From contig CAYMUY010000001.1 of NCBI GenBank assembly GCA_964393825.1, forward strand, positions 294,272-358,271: DNA of 64,000 bases, written 5' to 3'. Below, piece by piece: positions 25,111-37,100 of this stretch (positions within the stretch are counted from its first letter, which is position 1; every line of letters starts with the position of its first letter). The notes below the pieces were generated by a model that was not told the DNA's origin, searched no databases, and worked only from the letters and a program-made list of their open reading frames with translations. The translations under genes were made by a program, and so were the position numbers. The stretch comes from PFJX01 sp964393825. GTDB taxonomy: Bacteria; Pseudomonadota; Gammaproteobacteria; Burkholderiales; Thiobacillaceae.

Positions 25111-28100
25111 GGCTCAGATATTCGGCGGTGTGGGCGCTGGCAACCGCCGCCATCGTCCCACCCGACCAGAAGTTGCCGAACAGACCACCCGTCGCCTGAG
25201 CACTGGGCGGCAGCGCGTTGACCGGACCACCGACAAAGTCGTCACCGCGCGGGTCGGGCGTATCGGTCACCCGGACTGCATCATCCAGGCTGACCAACTG
25301 TTCGTAGACCAGACCGCCACGCATCAGCATGTAGTGGACATTTCCATCCGGGGTGACATCCTGGTAGACGACACCCCCACCCGCTGCGACGCTGATCCGG
25401 CTGGCTTCGACTTCGAGCGCATTCTGCCCCTGTCCGGCGCCAAGGCCGCGCATGAGCACTTCCTCGCCACGCACATTCACCGCATCGTCCTGATCGGCAT
25501 CGAGAATCTGGCCACCCAGGCTTTGCAGTACCACGCGACCGGCCGGATTGATCTGGCTACCCTGGGCATCGACACCACCCAGAATGAGGTTGCCGTCGGC
25601 ACGCAATTCGATGCTGTCGCCCTGTGCGGTCAACTGGCTGCCGGCGGTCATGCTGATGTCGCCGCCCAGGCTGACCATGCGCATGTCGCCACGGGCCGTG
25701 GCAATGGAGTCCTCGACACGGATATTGCCGAGCGCCTCCAGGTTCAGGCCGTTGCCGAGCAGCAGGTTGCCGTTCGGGTTGTTCTCGACCGTGATGTGAT
25801 TGCCGTGGACATCGATACGGGTGGCAAACCCGGACAGATCGATGGCCGCGATATGAACGTCGCCGGCATCTACCGCCGTATGGCCATCCCCGCCACGCTC
25901 CCCGATCACCAGACCACTCAGGCCGGCAAGATTGGCAAGGCTGGCGGCGCTGATGTTGTACGCGCCGGCCAGATTGGCGCCACCCAGGTTGATGGTCCGT
26001 GCCGGGTCGTTGGCATGCAGTTGCAGGCTCCCGCCCTGCAGGCCTGCCAATACCTGGATGCCATCGGAACGGATGACGCCCAAACCAATCGTACCGCCGC
26101 CGAGTATGACCTGACTGGCGCCGATGATGGTCAGCGTGCCGCCGTTGAGGTCGAGCGGCCCGTCGAAGCGGACGATGCCACTGGCGTGGATCATCAGATC
26201 ACCGGTCAGGGTCACCGCCTGCGAGAAGGTCACGTCGTCGGCGTTGTCGATGATGAGGCCGTCAAGCGGCTGGCTGCCGCCCACGACACCGCCGATCAGC
26301 ACATCACCGTTGCGGGCATCGACGTTGAGTCGGTTGACCTGCGCATTGACTTCACCGTCGAGCGATTGCGAGAAGGCGAGTTGACCGGCCGCCAGGTTCA
26401 CCGTGCCGGAGATCTGCACCGGGCCGTTCGACGCGATCGTCTCGGCGCTGATGCCACCTTCCAGATGAACGAAACTGCCGGCGCCGGTGGCGTCCAGCAG
26501 CAACGGATCGAGGAAGACGAGTTCCTGCTGCACGCCCACCAGACGGATTTCCTGGGCGACCGATGCCGAACCGCTGCCGATGACGATCTGGCGGAATCCA
26601 TCCAGGATGTTGCCGAGATCGTCATGGCCCAGCCAGAGCAGATCAACGGCCGTGGCATCGCCTATCTGGATGCCGCGGCCCGGGTCGTTCGGCTGGATGG
26701 TCAGGGTGCCGCCACTGCCCGGCAGGGGCTGGTTGATGTCGATCAGGTCGCCGACCAGGTCGACATCCTCGCCCTGGCCGTCGACTTCCTCGTCGAGGAC
26801 GATCTGACCGATTTGGGAGGTCAGGTAGACACGACCGCTGCCGGCAACCACACCGATTTGCGGCACCTCGCTCAGCAATGTGATGCCACCGCTTTCCGCG
26901 ACCTTCATCACCGACACGGTGACACCATTGCTTGCGACGGTGAGTCCGTCGCGTTCGAGCAGGCTGATGTCGCCATTGAGGGACTTGGCGGAGAGACTGG
27001 TCACCGCGATTTCCACCGGGTTGGCGTTGCTGCCGACTCCGATGCCACCACCGGCATAAAGACGCAGACCGGAGGCTTCCAGATCGATGCCGGCATCGTT
27101 GTCACCATCGAGTATGTTGCCGCTGACGCTGGTGAGCGCGATGTTGCCGCTGGTCTGGATCACGCCGCCCAGGGTGATATCCAGCTTGCTCACCACGCGG
27201 ATGTCGCCGGACCCGGTACGGACATCGGCATCCGGGGCGAAGAACATGCCACCGGTCAGCGCTTCCAGGTTGATGTCGCCGTTACCGCTGGTTTCGACAT
27301 CCGCGGCAAGTAACAGCGCATGCGCGGCCTGTACCGTGAGATGCCCACCCGCGCTGCGGATGGCCGCCGTGCCGATGATGTCGCCGCCGATGCCGCCGGC
27401 CTGCAGAAGCAAATTGCCGCCGGCACTGACGGCACGCCCATCGCCGTTGCCGTCCACCAGGTTGATGACGCCATCCGTCGTGGTCAACACCAGGACACCC
27501 GTGTTACCGGCAACCAGGTCGGCCTGCGCGACATCACTCAGCAGGCTGGTGCTGCCGTCGGCATTGAACTCGGTCACGTCTACCGCAACCGTATCGATTC
27601 GGATCGAATCGGCTTCCTGCAGGAATACGCCTCTGGCGCCGTTACCTTCAGCCAGCGCCGAGAGGGTAGTCACCGCCATCTTGATCGGCTTGCCACTCAC
27701 ACCGATGGCCTCGCCCGCCTGCATGCGCAAACGTGTGGCATCGACATTGCGGTCACTGCCGGTCGCGCTGTTGATCGAAGAACCTGCCAGCAGCGAAACA
27801 TCGATGCCCTCGAGATGGCCGAGGGTCATCCCGCCGGCCGTCTGCATACGCAGGTTGCCCCCTTGGGACACCAGCCCGGATGTCACCTCCATCGTGATGC
27901 TGGCGGCAGTCAGGGAAGCCGAGGCCGCCGCGGTCAGCACCACATCCGCCGATAGATCGATGCGATCAGCGGCCTTCGCGGTGAGCACGCCATGCGTGCT
28001 CGACACATCGGCGCCGAGATCGAGATCCGAGCCCGCGCCACCGGCCTGCAGCAGCAGGTTGCCCGCCGCCGTGATGGCGCCGCTGGACAGCGTGGTCAGG

Positions 28101-31100
28101 CTGCCCGCCGTGGTGGCCAGCGCCAGGGCGCCGCCACTGACCAGATTCGACAGGCTGGCATCGCTGATCACCGTCACCGTGCCGTCCGTATTGACCCGGT
28201 TGACACTCAGGGTGCCCGTGGCGCCCACCGTCAGCGCGTCGGCTTCGTCCAGCCAGACGCCGCCCTGCCCCGCCACTTCCGCGGCGAGTTGGTTGACTTG
28301 CAGGCTGAGGTGCTGCGCCGCCGTGCCGAGGCTGTCTGTCGCGCCCGTGCCGGTGGTGACGATCCGCAGCTTGCCGCCGATCAGGTCGACATCGCTCGTG
28401 CCGCTGTCCGTGATCCGGCTGGCTTGCAGGCTGATGTCGCCCGCGCTGCTGGCCAGGCGGCCCAGCGTCAGGGCCCCCACCGCCGCGTAGCGAATGGTGC
28501 CGGTCGCTTCGCCGTCGGTGCCGTCGTCCATGGCAATGGCAGCACCGGATTGCACGTCCAGGCTGCCGCCACTGCCAATGTCGGCGTGTTGCGCAATCGC
28601 GCCACCCGCCACCAGACTGGCGTTGCCCACGCTGCTGATGGCGTCGTTCTGGGTAAGGCTGTTCGCCACTTGCAGCAGCAGGTTGCCGCCGCTGCCGACG
28701 TCATCGCTGACCGTGAGGTCGCCGGCCTTGACCACCAGCAGCAGGTCGCCCGTGGCGCCGAGGCCGCCTTGCGTGCCGTAGGCGGTCGGGGCGCTGCCGC
28801 CCTGGCCGTTCACCCGCTGCACTTCGACCGCGAGGCTGTCGATCAGCAGGCCGGTACTTTCCGTGACGGCGATACCGCCGCTCAGGGCCTGGCCGCTGAG
28901 CGTGCCAACGCTGGTTTCCAGATGGTTGAGCGCGTGGCCGATCGCCGTGCCGGCATACAGCTTGAGACCGGCGCCGATCACGTCGACGTCGCTGTCGCCA
29001 GCGGCGTCCTGGTCGAGCACGCTGCCCGCCGTGGCGGTCAGCGCAATGCTGCCGGCGCCGGCGGCGATCCGTTCGACCGTGATGTCGCCACTGCCGGCCA
29101 GCAGCAGGATGTTGCCGTCGGTGCTGTCGATGTCGCTGCCTTCGGCCTGGCTGATGTGACGTCCGGCCACCAGGTCGATCGTCTTGCCCGCGCCCGTGGC
29201 CGCAATGTCGGCGTTCTGCAGCAGGTCACGCGTGGCGTTGAGGCTGCTGTGGCCCGCCGTGTTGAGCAGGGCGCCACCCAGGATCAGGTCGGCGTTGCTG
29301 CCACCGGCCTGCAGCAGCAGGTTGCCCGCCGCCGTGATGGCGCCGCTGGACAGCNNNNNNNNNNNNNNNNNNNNNNNNNNNNNNNNNNNNNNNNNNNNNN
29401 NNNNNNNNNNNNNNNNNNNNNNNNNNNNNNNNNNNNNNNNNNNNNNNNNNNNNNGATGGCGTCGTTCTGGGTAAGGCTGTTCGCCACTTGCAGCAGCAGG
29501 TTGCCGCCGGCGTTCGTGGGATCGCTCAAGGTGAGATTGCCCGCCGCGACCACGAGAACCAGGTTGCCAGCGGCATTGAGGCTGCCCTGTTGGCCATAGA
29601 AGGTGCTGTTGGCGCTGGCCTGGCCGGTGACACGCTGCACTTCGACCGAAACGGTGTCGACCAGCAGACCGGCATTTTCCGTCAGATACAGGCCGCCCCC
29701 CTGGGCGCTGCCAGTCAGCGTCGCGACATTGATTTCCAGAGGGTTGAGCGCCTGGCCGATGGCGCCGCCGGCCGTCATGCGCAGGCTGTTGGCCAGCACA
29801 TCGATGCCGCTGTCACCGGCGCCATCCTGATCGAGGATGGATCCACCGGCCAGCAGGGCCGCGTTGCCGCTGCCCGCGTCCAGCCATTCCAGCGTGAGAT
29901 CGCCGCCGACGGCATTGACCACGATGTTGGCGTTGCTGGTGACCAGATCGGCTCCGTCGGCCATGACGACATGGCGGCCGGCCATCAGATCGAGCGTCTT
30001 GCCCTCGGCGCTGTTGGTGATGTCGGCATTGCCGAGCAGATCTCGACCGGCGTTGAGGCTGGTATGGCCCGCGGTATTGCTGACGGTGGCGCCCAGGATC
30101 AGGTCGGACCCCGATCCACCGGCCTGCAGCAGCAGGTTGCCCGCCGCCGTGATGGCGCCGCTGGACAGGGTGGTGATGCTTCCAGCCAGGGAGGTCAGCG
30201 TCAGCGCGCCGGCGCTGACGATACGATCGAGACTGGCGTCGGTCACCGTGCTGACGGTGGCGTTGCCCGCCACCCGGCTGACGGCGATGCTGCCCGTGTC
30301 GCCGATTTCGATGGCGTCGGTTTCATCCAGGAACAGTCCGCCGCTACCGGGCACCAGCGCGGCCAGGCGATTGACCGCCAGCTTCAGGTGCTGCGTCGTG
30401 GTGCCGACACTGTCGCTCGCGGCGAGGCCGGTGGTCACGATGCGCAGGGTGTTGCCGGCAAAGTCGGTATCGATGCTGCCGCTGTCGGTCAATCGGCTCG
30501 CGGTCACGCTGATGGCATTGCCGCTGCTCAGGCTGCCCACGGTCATGGCGCCCGGCGTGGCGTAACGGATGTTGCCGGTCGCGACGGAATCGGCACCGTT
30601 GTTCATGGTGATGCCGCTGCCGGCCTGCACGTCCAGGCTGGCGCCACTGGTGATGTCCGCCTTCTGGGTGAACTGGCCACCGGCGCTGAGGCTGGCTGCC
30701 GCGCCACTGCTGACGGGGTTGTTCAGCGTCATGGCGCCCGCCGCCTGCAGCAGGAGCTTGCCGCCGGCCGCGACGTCATCGCTGATCGTCAGATCGCCGC
30801 TGTTGACCAGCAGGATCAGGTTGCCGCCGGCGGCAAGACCGGACTGCTGGCCATAGGCCGTGCTGCTCGCGGTGGCATTTCTGGCGACCCGCTGTGCTTC
30901 AACGGTGAGGCTGTCCACGATCAGGCCGGCGCTCTCGCTGAGGAATGCGCCACCGGTTGCCGCCTGCGCGGTCAGGGTGGTGGCGGTGATTTCCAGATGA
31001 TTGAACGCGGAGCCGATGGCATTGCCCGCATACAGGCGCACGCCGGCGGCGGTGAGGTCGTTCTGGCTGTCGCCGAAGCTTTCCTGATCGATCAGGCTGC

Positions 31101-34100
31101 CGGCAAGGGCGGTGAGCGCCACGTTCGCCGTACCCGCGCCGATGTATTCGACGGTGATGTCACCCGCCGTGGACAGCAGCACGACATTGCCATTGTTGCT
31201 GAAGATGTCGGCGCCATCCTGCATGGTGATGTGACGGCCCGCCATGACGTCGATGGTCTTGCCGTTGCCGCTGGCGGTGATGTCGGCGTAGGAGATCTGC
31301 AGCAGGTCACGCCCGGCATTGAAGCTGGCGTGGCCGGCCGTGATGCCGACATTCGCGCCCAGGGTGATGTCGGAACCCGCGCCCACGGCCTGCACCAGGG
31401 TATTCCCTGCCGCCGTGATGGCGGCGGTATTGCTGATGTGGCCCGCGGTGGTGGTCATGACCAGGGTGGAACCGCTGGTCAGGGTCGCGCCCAGGGTGAT
31501 GTCGGACCCGCTCCCCACCGCCTGCAGCACAGTGGCGCCGCTGGCGTTGATCCGGCCGGCGGCGAGGCTGGTGATGTCTCCCGCGGTGGTGCTCAGGGTC
31601 AGCGTGCCGCCGGTGGTGACGGCGGCGCCCAGGGTGATGTCCGAATCGGCGCCGGCGGCGGCGATCCGGGTATTGCCGGTGGCGTTGATCACGCCGGCGG
31701 CGAGGCTGGTGATGTCACCGGCGTCGCTGCTGATGTCCAGCGTACCGCCACTGCTGACGGCGGCCCCCAGGGTCACGGAAGAGCCGGCGCCGCCACCGGT
31801 GATCGAGGTGGCGCCAGCGGCCGTGATGGCGCCGGTCGCCAGCGTCGTGATGGAACCCGCCGTGGTGCCCAGCGCCAGGGCGCCACCACTGATGAGCTGG
31901 CTCTGGGCGGCATCGGTAATGACGCTCAGGGTGACGCCGTCGCGCGCGACCCGCTCGATCGAGATGGCCGGTGTCAGACCGACCGCGACATTGCCTGCAT
32001 CGGTGAGGAACAGGCCTCCCGCCCCCGCCACGCCACTCAGGGTGGCGACTTCGGTCTCCAGGCGGTTGGCCTGAGCAGCGATGGCCGTGCTGGCGGCAAG
32101 ACGCAGGTCGCCAGCGTAGACATCGGTGAAGGCCTCGTCGTTGTCAAGGATGGACGCGCCCGCGACCAGGCTGACATCGCCCCAACCCGCCTGTCCGGCT
32201 AGGCTCGAACTGGCGCGATCGGCGGCGCTACGGGCATCCAGAAGGCCGACGGTGATGTTGCCGCTGGCTTGCAGGCGAATGTGGCCCGCGTCGGTACGGG
32301 CGACCGAACCATGCTCCATGGCGATGGCGCCGGCCGTGGCCCGCGCCTCGATGGTGCCACCAGCGGTGGCCAGGACGCCGCTCGCACCCATGCTGACGCC
32401 GGTGCCGCCGAGCAGGGTGAGATGGCCGCTGCCGGCATTGACCAGGGTGTTCACTTCAATGGAGGCGGCGCTCTCCAGATAGAGGTTGCCGCCGCTCACG
32501 CCGATACCGGAATTGACGGTCATCTTGGCGCCGCTCTGGACACTCAGCGGACCGGCGGAGGCAACGGCGCCCGCCAGGGCACCGTCGGTCACCGGAGTCG
32601 ACGCGCCGTCGGCAGCGATGCGATTGACCGTGATGGCCCCGACCGGGCCGATCACCAGCGCGTCGCGCTCATAGATGAACAAGTCTCTGGAAGTGGAAGC
32701 CAGGGTGGCCACCTGGGTTTCGATCACATTGGCGGCGGAACCGATGCTGCTCGCCGCCTGCAGGCGTAGCTGGCCGGCGTAGACATTGATCTTCTGCGGT
32801 GTCGCCGCAGCCGAGTCAGCATCGATGATGGCGCCGGCGGAAACCACGCTGACAGACCCCGTGGCCGCGTTCACCACGCCCAGGGTGATATCGCCCGCCT
32901 GGTTGGCCAGGCGGATGTTGCCACCGGCACCGATGACCTGGGCGCTGGCTTCCATGATGAGCGCGTTGGTGGCGGTGATGTCGATGCTCTGGTTCACGCC
33001 ATAGACCTGGACCTTGGGCGCGTAATTGGCCTCCTGGTCATCCATCACCACCTGGTCGGCGGCGGTCAGGCTGATGCTGCCGGCCACGCTGGAAACATCG
33101 GCGCGCAGGTGCAGGTCACGACCCGCACCGCCGGCCGCCAGCAGCAGGTGGCCGCTGCTGGAGGTGCTCTGAACCTGGTCGAGCACGACCAGGTCGCCAT
33201 CGAGGGTGGCGATGGACAGGTTGAGGCTGGCGCCGGACAGGGTGATGGCGCTGGCACCGCCCGCGGTGACGGCGAGGTTCAGATCATCGGATTCCAGGAT
33301 ATGGATACCGCCGCTGATGCTGTTGCTGGCGGACAGATTTTCCACATGGGTGCGCAAGTGCGCGGCCCCGGTGCCGATGCCGGTGCCGGCGGCCAGGTTG
33401 GCGTCGGCGTACGCGCCTTCCAGGTTGGGGCTGTCGCCGCTGCGGTTGTCCAGGATGGAGCCACCGGCGGTGAGGGCAAACGTGCCATCCGCCTCGATCA
33501 GGCTGACGTGGAGGTTGCCACCCGCGTTCATCCGCACGGTGCCGGTATCGCCCGCGTTCAGCGAGGACGCTTTCTTGCCGTCGCTCATGACGATGTCGGT
33601 GGCGGCGGTGAAGTCGATGAGGCCGCCGGCGGAATCGACGTTGCCGGCCATCCGGATGTCGGCCAGGGTCGAGGTCAGGCTGATGGTGCCGCCGGCGCTG
33701 CTGATGGTGCCGAAATTCGTGGCATTGCCGGTATTGATGAGGCTCCGTGCCGCGACGAGTTCGATGGCACCGGCGCCGCTGCTGACGACCTGGTTGATGA
33801 ACAGGTCATCGCCAGAGGTCAGTTCGATGGCGCCGGCGCCGGCGGTGGTGACGCCGCTGCCGCTGGCCAGCAGGGTGAGATCGCCGCTAGCCGTGCCAAT
33901 CAGGATGTTGTTGCCGCCCGCAGCATTGGATTGACGTGCGGAAACCACATCGAGCGCGCCGCCGGCGCTGGTTTCGTTGATCTGGATGTCGCCAACCAGA
34001 CCGGTATTGAGCGCAGTGACCTTGACGACTTCCGTGTAGTTCAGCGTGATGCCACTGGCCGCCCGCACATTCAGGTCGCGACCATGCAGTGCCTCGCCGG

Positions 34101-37100
34101 AGAGCCCGTCGGTGGTGGCGTTGCCCTGGCTGATCGAACCACTGGCGGAATACAGGACGACGTCATGCAGGTTGTTGCCGGTCCCTGCGTTCAGGCGGTT
34201 GTTGATGACGATGTCTTGGACCGCGTCGAACAGGATGCGGCCGCTGATGGTCACGTTCAGACTGGCGTTATCGGAATCCTCGACGATGATGCTGCCACCA
34301 TAGATCTCGGTGTCGTCGCGCAGGGTCGACTGGCTCGCCGTGGAGATCGCGGCGATGCGCACGGCACCGGCGGTGGCGGCGGCATGGCCACCGCTCTGCT
34401 GGCCGATGATGATGGTGCGGAAACCGTCATTGAGCGCGTGCAGGTCGGTGTCATCGAGATTGAGGGTGCTGGCATCCTGCGACAGCGGCGGGGTGCCGAC
34501 CTCGATGGAGAGGCCGACCGTGGCGGGACGCAGGGTGAAGGTGCCGGTGCCGAACACGGAGAGCGCGCCGCCATTGAAGTCGACCTCGTCGCCCTCCAGC
34601 AACAGATTGCCGTTGCCGTTCAGACGCAGGTCCTGTTCGAACACGATCTGGGTGGCCCCCAGAATGGTGAGGTTGCCGCCATTGTTCAGGGTGACATCGC
34701 CTTTGAAGGTAACGATGCCGGAAGCGGTGATGGTGACATCGCCATCCACGGTGAGGCTGCCGTCGAAGGTGACGTTGTTGGCCGTGTTGCCGGGGATGCC
34801 GGCGATGGTGAGGCTGTCGAGCGCGTCGAGTGCGCCAACGTTGCCGTAGAAACGGATGTCATCCGGCGCCAGCAGGGTCAGGCGGTCGGGCGTGCCGTCG
34901 GCGATGCCATCCAGCGGAAAGGCAGTCACGGGATTCGTGGTCGGGTCATCCCCCAGATGGATGGAGCCGCTGCCGTCGCTGCCGGCGGTGAGCGTGACGG
35001 TACCGTTGATCAACACCGCGTCGCCGATCAGATGATCGTCGGAGACGGTCACGCCGAGGCTGGCGCCGGTGAAGGTGGTGGTGTGGCCTGAACCGCGGAT
35101 GATCAGCGAGGAACCGCCCCCCAGTGTCAGATTGGTGTTGATCTGGACGTTACCGCCCTCGCCCGGCGTCCACAGCAACAGACTGTCGTTGAGGGTGACG
35201 GCATCACCACCCGCCTCGCCGACGATGATGCTGTAGGCGCCTTCGGGGCCGCCAATCACGATCTGCCTGAAACCATCCTGGAGATAGCCCAGCTCGGTGT
35301 TGTCCAGCTGCATGCCGCCCGGATTGGTGGCATTGCCAAGGACGATGCTGGCGTTGGGATTCAGCGGGGTGAACTGCACGTCCGCGTCAGCACTGCGCAC
35401 CGCGCCGCCAATGGTGATGTCGTTGCCGCGCAGGGTGAGGTTTTCACCACCGGCATCGACCGGATTGTTGATCGACTGGTTGCCGCCAAGGGTGCCCACC
35501 TGGGTGGAACCGCCCTTGGCGCCGGTCGCGCCGCCGCCGACCACGGAGACGCTGCCGGTGGCCAGGAGGGCGATGTCGTGGCGCTCGCTGCTGGATACCG
35601 AGAGGGTATTGGCATCGATCACGATGGCCAGCGGGCTGAACAGGAAGCCGTCCACCTGTTCGCCGATGTTGTTGCGCACCTGGATGTCGATGCCGCCGCC
35701 CGTGCTTTGCAGCATCGGGCCATCGGCTGCGCGCAGCACGGTGCCATTGGGCACATGGCCAGCGATCACCTGACTGTTGGTGACATTGGCCGCCAGCACC
35801 AGGCCGGTCAGTTCGTCGATGACGAACAGGCCCCGGCTCATGGCCCAGTTGATCTCGGAATTGAAGTCCCGCTCGTTGCCGACATCGGGGCCGTCAGGCA
35901 CGGTGAGCCAACCGGCGACACGAATGTCGGCACCGTCGGTCACATTACCGTGGGCGTTCACCAGGGAGCCTTCCGGCAGCCGGATGCTGATATTGCCGCT
36001 GCCCGCCACGCTGATCTTGGCGCCCAGCGTCAGATCGCCGTCCTCGGCGGTCAGGGTGATGTTGCCGCCGGTGGTGCTGATGCCGGCATTCACGTTCATT
36101 TCACCGCCGATACCGCCGGCATAGAGACTGACACTGCCGCTGGTGGCGCTGATGCCATGGGTGCTGATGGTGATGGCGCCGTTAACGGTGGCGATGTCCA
36201 CCACGTCGCCCACCCGCTGGTCGATGCGCTCGATGACCAGGTCATCGTATTCCTCGACGGCAATCTCGCCGGCGCCGGTATTGGTGAAATCGAACGCCCG
36301 CACCTGGGTCTCGATGGGGTTGGCGACGGAACCGATCCCGCCGCTGGAGACGATGACCAGGCGCGCGTCCGCCGCGATGATGTCGAGCGGCCCTTCACCG
36401 GCATCCACGACGCCGCCGCTGATGATGCGGACGTCATTGACGTTGGTGGTGCGCAACTTGCCGAGCAGGATGGAACCATCGGCCTCCAGCGAGATACGGC
36501 CGGAACCGGCGTCCAGGGTGGTTTCGCTGGTCATCTCGAGGACACCCGTGCCCGCGTCCAGGGTGATGTTGCCGGTAACGCTGGTGATGGCCGCCTCTTC
36601 GGACAGCCAGATGCCGGCCGCCGCGCCGAGGGTGACACTGCCGCCGACCGTGTTGATGGTCTGGTTCAGATGGAGCCCGCCCGCGCTGGAGGTCAGGTTC
36701 ACCGCGTTGGCGCCGCTGGCGACCATGGCGCCATCCAGAACCAGGTTGCCGCCGGCGCTGACGTTGACCGCGCCGCCGCCGCTGTCGAGACGGGTGATGG
36801 TGAGCGCATTGTCCTCGGTGACGGTCACGGCGCCACCGGCGACGATATCCAGCGTCGCCGCGTCCAGATCGACGCTGACCGCGCCGGCCGCCTGCAGGCT
36901 GACGCTGTTTGCATAAGCGATGTCACCGATGGTGATGGCACCGTGCAGCGAGATGATGTGGATGTTGCCGGCCGTGCCGGTGATGGCGTCGATGTTGACA
37001 TTGCCATAAGCGATGATGTTGATGTCGCCGCCGTCCATGGCGATGCCGCTCAGATCCAGATCCAGGGCGGGATTGCCATTGGCGTCGCTGGTCTGGTCGA

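Larger units (their letters stand above)
25110..36900 (-). repeat. Beta-helix-like repeat region, C-terminal third of the giant protein
   Basis: About 4,000 residues of short beta-strand repeats such as GGNLLLQAGG, LRIVTTG, GDITLGAxV, SGxISLTA and SLDVQSG, typical of right-handed parallel beta-helices in filamentous-haemagglutinin-type proteins. Phrases recur every 20-40 residues and in larger units (see 28038-31435). Such a region would form a long rod. The gap at 29355-29454 lies inside it. Confidence 0.75.

Noticed and set aside
24935..29170. Treating the segment left of the gap as a separate gene
   Set aside because: There is no ribosome-binding site at 29170, the repeats continue through the gap, and the frame is restored by the gap length predicted from the repeat.
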